DNA of 39,119 bases, taken from positions 1-39,119 of the forward strand of contig JADNYJ010000306.1 of the NCBI GenBank assembly GCA_015501075.1, written 5' to 3'. Each line of letters begins with the position of its first letter. Positions within the stretch are counted from its first letter, which is position 1. Shown here piece after piece: positions 9,068 through 19,401 of the stretch. The position numbers were made by a program, and so were the translations under genes. Source of the stretch: Gymnopilus junonius (Eukaryota; Basidiomycota; Agaricomycetes; Agaricales; Galerinaceae). The notes below the pieces were generated by a model. That model did no database searches and had not been told where the DNA came from. It saw only the letters and a list, made by a program, of their open reading frames with translations.

Positions 9068-10274
9068 CCGTAAGTTGAAAGTCAGCGGCTACTACTTATG
9101 CACATTGCAATGTTTTAACAAGGCCTACATGGGCTAGTCTCTCGTAGACAGACCACGATACATATGTGTGATGTGTGCTACGATCACGATAGTTCCCCAT
9201 AGTATTGTTGAAGTATTCAAGGACACAAAGTTCAAGAGAACGTTTGGAGAAATGCCCTGGAACTAATCTGATCGCAAACTAGACGCTCCTCTAATAGTAA
9301 ACGCGCTGACGTAATCCATCATCAAGCGGACTTTTAAACCTGACCATTTTCTTTCGAGGCTTTACTATTGACGACGACAATGAACCACCACAAACGCTCG
9401 CCTGCATCTTTCCCCCTCGCAGTCTTGGTCAACACACAACTGCACCTCCTGTATTTACTCTCCATCGGAGTTCAGCCAATCCTGAGTTGAGCCAACCTCA
9501 TCACATTGTTGCCTGGTTACCGAGGCCGTTAGGTTGGCTGCAGATCTCAGCTGGGCAACCTAAGAATATTCTCGAGACTGATTGTTTCTTCGATACGAGG
9601 TCATTCAGGGCGATATTCAATGCTCTAAAGTACGTCGCCTTCGTTACGATTGGCATACCAAACGTCATTCAAATTTTGGTTGGATTAGATGAGTTTTCAT
9701 TCGACTAGTACTGTGGACATTTTCTGGACGTTCTCTGCTGTTCACGGAAGCACAGTATGCTCACGTTTTGCACTGTATGCATATGAAGTATTGATTTCAG
9801 CTTTCTAGGCCGCCTTGTATTACGCGTGTGCCATGATAACCGTTCCATCATGCATATCGTCTTTGATCGTTACGGATATTGAATATCTCACGAGCCGAAA
9901 CCAGAACTCGTGTGCACCTTAGACAACTGCTTACAGAGGTCCTGCAGTCTGGTCCCGTGCTCGACACCGCCTTGCAGAATGCCTTGTTCTACATGGAGGT
10001 AGCTGAAGTATGACTTTCAGCGTTCCGCTGGATGAGTAACTCTCGTGGCATTCTAAAAATACATACCGCTGGAGGTCAATTGTATAAGATGTGGGCCTTT
10101 TCTCCACTGATCATCAGTTTCGGTTTCTTATTCTTCGTTTCTCTACAGAGTTGAACTCGAATTCTCCCTACTTCTACTTCTTCTTTTCGACTTCTGTCTT
10201 TTCATAACTTCTACAAGGTCGCCAGTCGCCTTATTCTTATTTTTTGACTACTTCATTCATCACTCATTTGCAAA
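9068..10274. other. Intergenic region with the lactonase promoter
   Basis: No gene recognised in 1.2 kb. The right end holds a TATA-like TATAAG at 10083 and then a strongly pyrimidine-rich stretch (about 10130-10270) leading to the ATG, the usual look of a highly expressed fungal gene's core promoter and 5' untranslated region. Confidence 0.5.
10083..10089 (+). promoter_or_regulatory. TATA-like box upstream of the secreted lactonase-like gene
   Basis: TATAAGA lies 190 bp before the ATG at 10275, followed by CT-rich sequence. Transcription would start within the CT tract. Confidence 0.4.
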
Positions 10275-12046
10275 ATGTTCTTCTCTACTTCTTACCTTCT
10301 CCTTGCTATTTCCCTTGCGACTGTCACCTCTGCTGCACCTACCTCTTCATCGCGTTATGGTTCGTCTTTCGGTTCGTCTTTCGGTACGTCGTTGGGTTCG
10401 TCTTCATCCCTCGCCGGCGCTGCCTACTGTAAGGTTTCATTTATGTGTTCATTTGCACGCCTTGCTAATATTTGTATCTCAGTCATCACAAATGATCCTT
10501 CTGGCAATCAAATTGTGGCGATGAACGTTGCTTCCAATGGAAAATTGGTATGTTCCTCGGTTTAGCTAAACTATGTGAACTTTATTAACCGTTTATTGTG
10601 TTATTCCCTCTACAGAGCAATCTCAAGGCAACAAGCGCAGGAGGACGAGGCTCTCATGGCATTACGAACCCAAACGGGCCTGATGGGATGTTCTCTCAAG
10701 GCGCCGTCAAAGTGAATGCAGCGGCCAAAATGTTGGTGACGGTTAATGTACGTCTTTATTGGGATTTATTGTCTCTGTCTACTGAGTTCATAAATTGTAG
10801 GCTGGGTCGAACACGCTCTCCATGTTCAGTATCAACTCCAACAATCCGTCTCAGCTGACAATGGTTGGGAGCCCGGTCTCTTCTGAGGGCGAGTTCCCAA
10901 TGTCAGTCGCTATCAATTCAAACGCGACTATGGTCTGCGTCTTGAACGGTGGAGCTGTTGATGGCGTCAAGTGTGTCCTTTCTTTCCTTTCGATCTGGGT
11001 ATCGCGGTCTAACCGCTGAATAGCTGTTACACTCCCGACAAGAATCTAGGATTGATCGCTATGCCGAACACGCTTCGCCCCTTGGGTCTTAATCAGACTA
11101 CTCCGGCTACTGGACCAGCTGGAACTGCGAGTCACGTTGTGTTCAGTGAAGATGGGACCAAGCTCTTCGCCTCGGTAAAAGGTGTTCCGCCAACCCCAGG
11201 TGAGAGCATTATTTATCAATCTCGATGGCATTGCTCCCTCTGACCAGTCTCGACTTAATCAGGTTTCATCGCTGCTTGGGACATCGCGTCTGATGGATCG
11301 CTGTCTGCCGAACCTGTCAAATCCGCGCCATCCACAGGCGGTCTCCTGCCTTTCTCGATGACCGTCATCCCCGGAACCAACGCGATCCTCGCTACCGACG
11401 CCGGTGTTGGATTCGACATCTTCAATTTCGGGGGCAATGTCAATGCTGCGAACATCAATGGTACACAGAACGCTGCTAGCGCCTTGAGCGCGACTTCTTC
11501 CGTTGTCGCCATCGACGGACAGATGGCCACGTGCTGGTCCAGCTTCGCCCCCAAGTCAGGCAATTTCTACCTCACCGATATTGGTACTTCCACGATCACG
11601 GAAGTCAACGTCGATAAGAATCTGAATGGCACCATTGTCAAGGTTAGTTTAGCAACAAAACCAGGCAAGACGCATCTGATTAGCGATTTGTAGCAATACC
11701 CTCAAATTGCCGGATCTGCTACTATTGACAATGACGTCGCCGCGATTGGCGGTAACAAGTGAGCATCTGCATTCAATGACTTATTGCTAACAAAAAATTG
11801 AACGACGTCTCTGCGATTTATAGCTTCCTCTACGTTCTTGCTCCTAATGCGACTACTATCAATGTCCTCTCAGTCAACACGCCAGGAAAGGCGGCTTCCG
11901 TCCAGAACTTCAACTTCGCCTCTGCAGCCAAGGCTGCACGGATCACTTTTGGTACGTCATTACCTCTCATCTTATCTATAGTCGCTCAGTGTGCCCTTCC
12001 AGACAAGAATAACCTCCAAGGAATGACGACCTTCATTAAGAACTGA
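10275..12046 (+). CDS. Secreted seven-bladed propeller protein (lactonase / 3-carboxymuconate cyclase-like)
   Basis: Nine exons end at 10428, 10547, 10747, 10970, 11199, 11642, 11758, 11951 and 12046. They begin at 10275, 10483, 10616, 10801, 11024, 11263, 11694, 11824 and 12003. All eight introns are GT-AG and the joined frame gives 437 residues. Residues 1-20 are a signal peptide (MFFSTSYLLLAISLATVTSA), then a Ser/Gly-rich linker. The body has repeated blade-like strands: NDPSGNQIVAMNV, MLVTVNAGSNTLSMFSI, FPMSVAINSNATMVCVLN, ASHVVFSEDGTKLFASVKG, FIAAWDIASDGSLS, FYLTDIGTSTITEVNV. This is the pattern of the lactonase propeller superfamily, annotated in fungi as 3-carboxymuconate cyclase. Family members are often secreted or wall-associated and the enzymatic role of the secreted ones is unproven. 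No disruption is seen. Confidence 0.85.
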
Positions 12047-12882
12047 GGGCACCCTTTCCCATTTCAATTGACCGTGTCCTGTTCTACATACACGTCTGTG
12101 ACCCCTCACGAAATTGATGAAGATTTAATTTATTTCGAAGGTTATTTATTTATGCATTCTTGTATCTTTACCTTGCATTTTTGTCATTTCCCAAGTGTAG
12201 CCATAGTTCAATAGCAAGGAGTCTGGTGCTCTTTCAGAATGCGGTCCGTACTGGACTGCCACCTGAGTAACTCATCCTCTGACATGAACATGAACTACCT
12301 TGATCAGGCTCTGCGTCATAGAACGTGTAAGACTGTAAATTATCTTGCGCTACATAGAAGGTCTGCCTTCTCGGCACCGAGTTACTTTCTGGGATCTACT
12401 TAGGCTACTTGGAAGGATTGATTTACTCCGGATGAGCCCAGAAACAGCCATGCTAGCATGTGGGGCACACGACAGCCCGTGAGCGAAAATAGCACCGACA
12501 TCCCTAATCGACTTTGCTACGATAAGAGACGCGGCTCCTCCATGGGAGTCAGCATTTACAGGCTTGTCTCATTTGCATCGTCATGAGAAAAGAAGGTCCC
12601 ATGGCCGATACATTGTAATTCGATCAAAGACAACTAACTGGGCTTCCCATGAGCACGACGTATATGAGAGCCTTGTTGAATGTTCAGTCTTGGGCTTTAC
12701 GGCGCCCAGTGCTTTGACTACCTGACTAGCTAGACCTCTGTTCGATCTGTCCAACCAAAAAGGTAAGAATTACTCCCTAGTGATCGACGGTCTACTGACT
12801 AACAACCTCATAACCAAAGCGGGTTGCAGCTGGCTGCCGATAACTAGTCCCTCCTGCTCGAGCACGCTCTTCACAACACTTC
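12047..12882. other. Intergenic region with a 5' untranslated intron of the F-box gene
   Basis: No gene recognised. Near the right end a likely intron (12763-12819, GTAAGA, branch-like CTGACTAAC, AAAG) falls before the F-box start codon. A second AG follows ten bases later. Stop codons upstream of 12883 in the F-box frame (TAA 12841-12843) show that any upstream exon would be non-coding or would need this intron. Confidence 0.45.
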
Positions 12883-14265
12883 ATGCAACGTTTTCCACCC
12901 GAAACTCTAGGCGAGATCTTCTACCACTGCCTACCTCTCGATGTCCTGGACCGCCCACAGCCCGACGTTACGACTGCACCGATGCTGCTCTGCCAGGTCT
13001 GTTCGCATTGGCGAGCCGTAGCGCTGACCACGCCGTGGCTTTGGGAAAGCTTGTACCATGCATTTCGAGTTTCTTCCGCGTTGGTACCGAATACGATGCT
13101 TCTTGGTGGCGGGATTCATAAACGAGACCTGGAATTTTTGAAGTGGTGGAAAAGTAACATGGGGGGGTTGGCTCCCAAGCTGCGGCTGGAGATACGCTGG
13201 GTGAACTCAAGTTCTGAAACGGACGCCGCGTTGGATGGTTTCTTCGTTTCATTCATCTCCTCTGCTCGTTATCTGGATATGGACCGAGGCCTCGCCTGCA
13301 TTTCGCGGGAGTACTTTCGTCATCACCTTTCACTGTCGAGTTTCAGCAACTCCACGCTCCTTATCCGCTGCGCAAGTAGTGATTTCAGGCCGGTCATGAA
13401 GAACTTTTCAAAGGATACATTATATTACCCGGCCGCTGCACCATTTTCCGCTGCCTCTAGTCTCCGTCGTCTTTTCCTCGATTCGGCGATGATAGCTGAA
13501 CGCGACCTAACTTCCATTGGATGGTCCAACCTCACCCATATGATCCTCATGAACACAGTAATCTCACACCTCGCTTGGCTCAACTCGATTAGGCAATGCG
13601 TTAATCTAGAATTTGGCGTTTTTCACATCGGAGGGTATGATGAACATAAGGACCTTCCTGAACCGCCCGTCACTGAACTTCCCAAGTTACGCCAGCTCGT
13701 CGTTAAATGGAATCCACTGGATTTTGGAGAGCCAGTCTTTTTATTCAAAAACCTATATTTCCCCATTCTCACCGCTCTTCGTCTCGAATCTGTATTGAGC
13801 GTCGGAGCACTTCATGAGATTCTCGATTCGACTCCATCTCTTCGAGAGCTCCATTTATCCTACCGCATTCCTAGGGACCCAGATGAATGCTCGCGAGCGG
13901 GCTGGTTCCCCGGTCCTGAATCTTCCACTACCATCGATCCACTCTCAAGGCGCGTTCCTCATCTTCGCCGACTGGTTCTCCAGGTGAATTTGACGTGGAA
14001 TAACGAGTACCGCGACTTCGACTACCTGATAGATGTTATAATCCGTAGTCCGTGGTTGGGATTAGGGAGAAAGGGGTCGGCGATTGAGGAGCTCGCGCTC
14101 ACTGCCGATTATTCCGGATCGAGGCATTTATTGTTGAACTACTTCAAGACGCCCATACTGCGAAATGGAGTACGTATCACTGCACTAGAGAATTCACCTT
14201 GGTGGTTGGACGGAGATCTGGGTGGGCAATATGTGGAGGATCCGTTTGGGTATTCACGATTTTAA
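12883..14265 (+). CDS. F-box-like protein
   Basis: A single-exon 460-residue protein. Residues 1-50 fit the agaricomycete F-box form: FPPETLGEIFYHCLPLDVLD, then LLCQVCSHWRAVALTTPWLW. The F-box binds Skp1 and brings targets to an SCF ubiquitin ligase. The remainder shows irregular leucine-rich segments (LRRLFLDSAMI, LTHMILMNTVISHL, LRQLVVKWNPLDF, LTALRLESVLSV, LRELHLSYRIP, LRRLVLQVNLTW) that would form the substrate-binding solenoid. Such proteins are highly expanded in mushrooms, so the target cannot be guessed. The start is the first ATG after an in-frame stop and directly precedes the F-box, so the usual N-terminal coiled coil is missing or short. Confidence 0.85.
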   Translation: MQRFPPETLGEIFYHCLPLDVLDRPQPDVTTAPMLLCQVCSHWRAVALTTPWLWESLYHAFRVSSALVPNTMLLGGGIHKRDLEFLKWWKSNMGGLAPKLRLEIRWVNSSSETDAALDGFFVSFISSARYLDMDRGLACISREYFRHHLSLSSFSNSTLLIRCASSDFRPVMKNFSKDTLYYPAAAPFSAASSLRRLFLDSAMIAERDLTSIGWSNLTHMILMNTVISHLAWLNSIRQCVNLEFGVFHIGGYDEHKDLPEPPVTELPKLRQLVVKWNPLDFGEPVFLFKNLYFPILTALRLESVLSVGALHEILDSTPSLRELHLSYRIPRDPDECSRAGWFPGPESSTTIDPLSRRVPHLRRLVLQVNLTWNNEYRDFDYLIDVIIRSPWLGLGRKGSAIEELALTADYSGSRHLLLNYFKTPILRNGVRITALENSPWWLDGDLGGQYVEDPFGYSRF

Positions 14266-14509
14266 CGATAGGGATATATGAGAGTATCTTCCTAGGTACA
14301 GTAGCGTTATATAATTTCTTATTTGCGACTAGTAGTTTAATCACGTATGTTTGCAATAGTAATGTCATTGAAATCCACCTGAAGCACCGGTTCATATTAC
14401 TCAGTCCAAAAGTATCAAAATTGGTGCCTTTTCGAAAACGTACTGCAAAAGGGTCGTACAGTCTTGTACATCTCCGTCTCCATCACACCCTTCATCAGTA
14501 GGATTTGCT
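14266..14509. other. Short convergent intergenic stretch
   Basis: Between the end of the F-box gene and the minus-strand small secreted protein. An alternative spliced 3' end of that small gene could extend here (Cys-containing frame around 14420-14540 on the minus strand). Confidence 0.3.
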
Positions 14510-14707
14510 TCACAGCAATGCCTTACAGAATTTTCTGCACAGCTTCAAATTTACAGAACGATAAGCAGGTGAGTTGTTTACAAGACATCCTATTACCCCA
14601 ACTGTGCGTTCAGGAGGATCATCCACATTGGCGAAACATATTTGTGAGACGGCTTGCAGTGCCAGAAGGAGGGCAATGAGCCAGAGAAAAATGAAATTAG
14701 GGTGCAT
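14510..14707 (-). CDS. Small secreted cysteine-containing protein, candidate
   Basis: A 65-codon minus-strand frame starts with a clear signal peptide (MHPNFIFLWLIALLLALQAV, then SQICFANV) and leaves a mature peptide of about 37-42 residues. It contains GCLVNN and LCRKFCKALL, so three or four Cys. A TATAAA on the same strand (14769-14764) lies about 60 bp before the ATG, which supports a real transcription unit. Downstream, a GTAAGG donor followed by CTACTGATG...AAG would splice 37 bp to a Cys/Asp/Gly-rich alternative C-terminus (CDGDGDVQDC), so the 3' end is unsure. Function is unknown; it looks like a small secreted protein of the sort fungi use outside the cell. Confidence 0.45.
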   Translation of the reverse strand: MHPNFIFLWLIALLLALQAVSQICFANVDDPPERTVGVIGCLVNNSPAYRSVNLKLCRKFCKALL

Positions 14708-14763
14708 GGTGTGAACACTAGGCAGTTGCCTTAAAATTGATTGAGACCTTATTATCCAGAGCC

Positions 14764-14769
14764 TTTATA
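14764..14769 (-). promoter_or_regulatory. TATA box of the small secreted gene
   Basis: TATAAA on the minus strand 57-62 bp upstream of the ATG at 14707. Confidence 0.45.
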
Positions 14770-14985
14770 GAGTTTAGAAGACAGTACGCCCGGTAATGTT
14801 TCGACAATTGTACGCAAACCTTCGAGGTTAAAGTCACACACCCTTATTGTCTCTGGACCCCAGATTCAGACACTGCGTCCAACTCAAATTGACAGACAAA
14901 ATCAAGTGGGTCTATACCACAGTTCATGTCTAAAGGTGACATTATTACCTCGTTCGACGTTGAGTACTACATACTCCGGAATCTA

Positions 14986-15842
14986 TTAATACCCCCATAC
15001 CCCCATCTCGACTTTCTCACCATCCCCTTTGTTCATGGCATCCCAATGATACTCGGATATGTTTGAGCCTACAGCAAGCCATGGCCCGGAGGGTTCCTTT
15101 CGCATAAATAGGTTTATGTCTGACATTTGCCTGCTTTCGTAGAAAAGGGTCTGGGCAACGAGTCTCGCTTCCTGCAGTATGAGAATAGACGTAGATATTA
15201 GTGATCATGAGGAGTCAAAAGATAGAAGCTTGGAGCACTCACGCAATAGCTTCTAGGCCATGGAAATGTGATGGAGCGACGCATTTGCACCCGGACGCCT
15301 TCAGATGGTCTTTCAAGAAGTTCAACGTATTTCACCATCCGCTTTCGCGCGAGCATCTCGGAGGACGGCTCTGTGCATAACAGCAGCATATCTTCATCTC
15401 TCACAATATGTGTCCAATATTGACGGGGCAAGTCTGCCCAGACTGCGGTATCATAGGCAGGTCTCGATGATTTGTATTGGAAATACGCGTCGTGGAGTTC
15501 TGAGCCCGGTTTGAGGTAGATGTATCTTCCTAATTGGTGCAAAGCGATCTTCATTGCTGTCTGCGGGTTAAGATGAATTAGTTCAAAGTCAAGATTCGAG
15601 ACGGAAAAGCGTTGACGTAAGTCTGAGTATGTTTGGAAACAGGAATAATGATAAGGATTGCCCACTTCGTATGATTTCGGCATAGGCACGACTACTTGGT
15701 GCTGGACATTATGTCTGTCCAACACGGCGATGATGAGTTTTTCGTAAGCCATCTGACTATCATACACGCTTTGCAAAGTCGTGTAGTCTTCATCTCCAGC
15801 CTGAGGCGGCTCAGGGTCAACATTTCCGGGTTGGTGAGTCAT
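14986..15842 (-). CDS. Copy A of the tandem two-domain SYE family (unknown function)
   Basis: Exons 15842-15666, 15560-15243 and 15171-14986 join in frame to 226 residues, with introns of 105 and 71 bp. Half 1 (about residues 20-130) reads LIIAVLD...HQVVVPMPKSYE | TAMKIALHQLGRYI...AYFQY...AVWADLPRQYWTHIVRDEDMLLL. Half 2 reads RMVKYVELLERPSEGVR...ITFPWPRSYC | EARLVAQTLFYESRQMSDINLFM...HWDAMNK...KVEMGVWG. The bar marks a phase-0 intron directly after the SYx motif in both halves. There is no signal peptide or membrane segment, so it is probably intracellular. Copy E has the same exon 3 length (186) and an exon 2 two bases shorter than the 318 here. The family is unrecognised; a ubiquitin-like fold is a guess. 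It is divergent with copy B across 300 bp. Confidence 0.75.
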
Positions 15843-15927
15843 GGGGGAGAAGACTGAGAGAAGAGAAGAAATTGAGGAGAAAGATAATATATCTGACTTT
15901 AAGGAGACTCCAGGCTTGTACTAGATG

Positions 15928-15945
15928 ATAGCGGTGGATGGGATA
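15928..15945 (-). promoter_or_regulatory. Possible conserved upstream block of copy A
   Basis: The plus-strand text AGCGGTGGATGGGA resembles the block upstream of copies C, D and E and lies about 90-100 bp before this start. The match is weaker than that between C and E. Confidence 0.3.
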
Positions 15946-16142
15946 GGATAGACACCGACCAGAACTTGACCTACATCATAGACTTGTGCCGATGACTTAT
16001 AATTAGACGCGCCTAGACTGTGACGCCCCTCACTCAACTTGAACTCGTGAGTGTGACTGACGCGCTCAGTTCCTCACGTGCCATTAAGGTCTCACTGCCA
16101 GTGACGAACCAACCTGGAAAACAACCAAAGGTTCGGGAAAAG

Positions 16143-16981
16143 ATGTCAAGCCTACGAGTTCTGTACGACCACACAATCTCCCACACTAAAGTCGTCATCT
16201 CCGTCTTGGACAAAGACAGGCGGGAGCACTACGTCGTCGTGCCCGTTCCAAAGTCATACGAGGCGAGTTGTCATCCCCTTGGCAATTTCTTTTTAAAGAA
16301 CAGCGTATATTTAGGCTGCATTAGCCATCGCGTTTGATCAACTTGGGGAATACATTCCCAACTTCAAGCCGGGATCACTGCTGATGGAGGGTGCGTACTT
16401 TGAATACGGACTCAAATCGATTACCGGTACGGCTGTGTGGGCAAAGCTACCCCCGGAGTTCTGGAATGAAATCGTAAAGGATGGGGATCAGCTCAGGATA
16501 TGCGTCGCATCGCCGCGTATACGTACGGTTATGCCGCCTGCAGGCTGGTCCCAATCTAGTCCCATTGCAAATGAAGCATTTGTAGACCCAAACTCAGGTC
16601 CTATCAAAAGAATGGCCAGATTCGTGCAACTCGTTCACAAACCGTCTAAAAATCGGGGCTTCATTCGTATAGGCCGAACTGCATTGGTTCCTGAGCCTAA
16701 AACCTATAAAGTAAGTACAACAGCATCTACAGTCAAACATGCTTCTCAAAATAAATCGTCTACTGATATATCGCCGATTTGTTTGACAGATTGCAAAAGA
16801 TATCGCATGTAGCACATTCTATCAAGGTCGACATATGAAGGCGATGGAGTTATACGTTAAACTTCGAGATAATTGGGAAGAAGTTCGAGGGGGAACAAGT
16901 AGCCAAGACTGGAAGTATTTGATGGAGAGCAGCGGCGCGCAAGATGTAGAGATAGCGGTATGGGGGACTAATAAGAAATGA
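16143..16981 (+). CDS. Copy B of the tandem two-domain SYE family
   Basis: Exons 16143-16262, 16315-16710 and 16790-16981 give 235 residues. Half 1: VVISVLDKDRREHYVVVPVP and KSYE | AALAIAFDQLGEYI...GAYFEY...TAVWAKLPPEFWNEIVKDGDQLRICV. Half 2: MARFVQLVHKPS...ALVPEPKTYK | IAKDIACSTFYQGRHMKAMELYV...DWKYLMES...DVEIAVWG. The first intron begins GCGAGT rather than GT, so it is either a GC-AG intron or a damaged donor. The conserved N-terminus of the siblings (MTxQPGK) is readable upstream, but its ATG is GTG here (16101-16103). Translation would thus start at the internal ATG at 16143, losing 14 residues. Both oddities suggest recent decay or altered expression, though the body is intact. Confidence 0.65.
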
Positions 16982-17189
16982 TCAGACTGACTGTGCTCCA
17001 TTTCCGTTCTCTGGATCTGATATCTAACTCCACTTTACTATCCAGGTGCGCAAATAATTTTTTTTTTCAAGTGTGGTGGAGATATGATGATCACGTTGGT
17101 CTATCCCAGTATAATAAAGAATCCAAGGGATTGCAAGGCTCGACAGACAGAGATAGCTTGTACATAATTTTCCGCCATTTCATTTATGA

Positions 17190-17941
17190 TCAAAATCCCC
17201 ACACACCTATCTCGACCTCTTTATCGTTTGTTAGTGCTATCCAGTCTTTGTCGCTGGTATTTGGGTCCACCTTCTTCCAAGGATTTGAAGACCCCGTTGA
17301 GTCTGTTTTTATATAAAGATATATCTCCGACACCTGTTTGTCTTCGTAGAAAAGCGACTTGGAAACAAGTCTTGCTGCCTATTTATTGTGCGAAGGTCAG
17401 ACGCCATAATTCGGCAATCGTTATAATTGGTGACCCCGGTCAGGCTTACATCGTAACTTCCTGGTCACGGAAATGTGACAACATTCTCGACCCTCACACC
17501 TCCAGACCGGGCATGCAGCAGTTGAGAGAACTTGACCGTTTTATCCTGTTCGTCGGGTGGAAACTCCGCACAGCGAGCAGAATGTGGCATTGAGTACAGG
17601 AAGTATGCACTGTTGAGTTGCAGCTCATCTTTATTGAAAAATTTTCTAGTATCACGAATGTATTTTCCAAATTGGTGCAAGGCAATTTTCATGGCCGCCT
17701 GTTGGGACAAATTAATGACCCACGAAGTAATTTTCAGCATCCTCGAGCTTGTATGGCTGTAATATGGATGAGGAATGCTTACTTCATATGAGTTTGGCAT
17801 GGGTACGGCGACATTATGTTGGGCATAAGAAATCATGACTCTTCCGGGTCGTAGACGTGTATCATCATACATGCTCGACAATTTGGTATGATCTTCCTCG
17901 ACAGCCTGGTGCTCGGGGTCTCTTCCGGGTTGATCAATCAT
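17190..17941 (-). pseudogene. Copy C of the SYE family, degraded
   Basis: All three exons are recognisable: 17941-17783 (MIDQPGRDPE...VAVPMPNSYE), 17698-17450, and 17378-17190 (AARLVSKSLFYEDKQVSEIYLYI...DKDWIALTNDKEVEIGVWGF). Exon 2 goes straight from SAYFLY to a short bridge and then DKTVKFSQLLHARSGGVRVENVV. The W-LPPEFW-DGD block, roughly 35 residues, is deleted. A TGA then stops the frame in VVTFP-stop-PGSYD, where siblings have Arg or Trp. Exon 3 is still clean, so the disruption looks recent. It is convergent with copy B. Confidence 0.7.
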
Positions 17942-18011
17942 GATGGCGAGGCCTGAGTAGAAGTAAGGTATAACGCTAACGCGAATGCGAACGGTCTTTA
18001 CAATAGCTATT

Positions 18012-18040
18012 TAGCGGATGGGTGGTGATCGTTCTATGGA
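18012..18040 (-). promoter_or_regulatory. Conserved upstream block of copy C
   Basis: The plus-strand AGCGGATGGGTGGTGATCG followed by TTCT closely matches the block at 20271-20298 upstream of copy E, at the same distance (about 70-100 bp) from the start codon. A shorter match (GGGTGGTGAGAG) precedes copy D at about 19150. It may be a shared promoter site or simply duplicated flank. Confidence 0.4.
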
Positions 18041-18303
18041 AAGCGATGTGCCTTCGACAACATGGATGGGTAATCGATAATGTCTCTTCCAAAATCAGAT
18101 CGTATCAGATTCCTATGCCCACGCCACAGTCACTGGCCACCTGCGAGCTTTGGGAAATATTTTCATCTATCCCTATTTATGCACACTACTTTCATAAAAT
18201 ATTCAGCACTGTTGGTTGGACTGCGACCGCAGCCTCGGACCTCCATCCATAATTTATTTCATGTGACATGTCGTGCCTCACCTTTCTGCATCGATCCTAT
18301 TGA

Positions 18304-19079
18304 TTAATACCCCCACACCCCAGTCTCGGCATCACTTTCCATGACCTTCATCCACTCCTCTTTGTCGATATCCGAGCTCACCGCTTTCTATAGATTGTCA
18401 GCCTCCGTTTTCACAAATATACATATTTCAGTCATCGCTTTGTATTCATAAAACAGCATGTTCGCGACGATCGTTGCGGACTGCCATTATTCGCCCATGA
18501 GAAAAATAGTATTTCAAGTGCAGAAATCCGAAACTTACGGTGTAGCTGCCCGGTTGGGAAAAGAGGACCGCGCGACCTTGGAGGGTTGCCTTGAATAAGA
18601 TAAGGGTTTTGGAGAAGTTGAATGTATTTTGCTTTAAGTGGACTGTCCGGTGGCGGTCCAATAAGAAGCTTAAGGCAGTCTCCGTTTTGCACTATGTCGT
18701 CCCAGAATTCAGGCCGCAGGCGTGATCATTTGCTCCAGTGCGCGCTTGTTCTGTGCATGAAATATAGGTCCCGAAGGGTCTTTCCTGATCCTACGGGGAT
18801 TTGTTCTTCGCAGAGTTGGAAGGCGACTAGAAGTGCATCCTAGGGCATCAAAAGACATGACTAATAAGCTTGCTTGATAGTTTTGAGAGTTCAAAAACTA
18901 GATGCATACTCACTTCATAGTTAAACGGTTTGGGCATGAGGATATCATTGATGTAAATTCTAAATTTAAACACGAAGTCGAAGTGTCGCACTGTCGTATA
19001 GACTCCGGATGGAGCTCAAGTCTTCTATATTTTCTTTTGGGTGAGGAGGCTCTGGGTCTTTCCCGGGTTGATCGTACAT
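18304..19079 (-). pseudogene. Copy D of the SYE family, degraded
   Basis: The N-terminus is present (MYDQPGKDPEPPHPKENIED, then SIRSLYDSAT). The frame then shifts before FRIYINDILMPKPFNYE and a GTGAGT donor. Exon 2 reads ALLVAFQLCEEQIPVGSGKT, then hits a TGA and continues RPEFWDDIVQNGDCLKLLIG...KAKYIQLLQNP. Another shift precedes VLFSQPGSYT and GTAAGT. Exon 3 (IVANMLFYEYKAMTEICIFV...DKEEWMKVMESDAETGVWGY) has TAG where Trp is expected. The several independent lesions, including changes that are not single-base losses, mark this as a true old pseudogene. Confidence 0.7.
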
Positions 19080-19401
19080 TTATACGAATGAGCTGGGGTT
19101 CAGGTGTTGGAAGAGCACTTGGAAGTTGATTAATGATTACTTGTAACGAAGGGTGGTGAGAGTCGACTTGAGAGGACGAAATCGATGATCAGTAGATAAC
19201 GCTCTTATGAAATATAGACCATGACATGATGATAACTCGACTCCTGATAGGCCAATATTAATGGTTACCTTGTGATGTATGTCGACGAACTAAGTGTGCG
19301 GGTTATTTTTTTGCTGGTCCTTTGCCTAGACAGTGGTAATTGCTGATACTCATTTGGAACGCATTGCGGAATATTTGCTGTACTAAATCCTTATTGCTTA
19401 A

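Noticed and set aside
17465..17941. Copy C as a functional 158-residue single-exon protein
   Set aside because: Reading through the first intron ignores conserved splice sites. The core W-DGD block is missing and a TGA precedes the second half.
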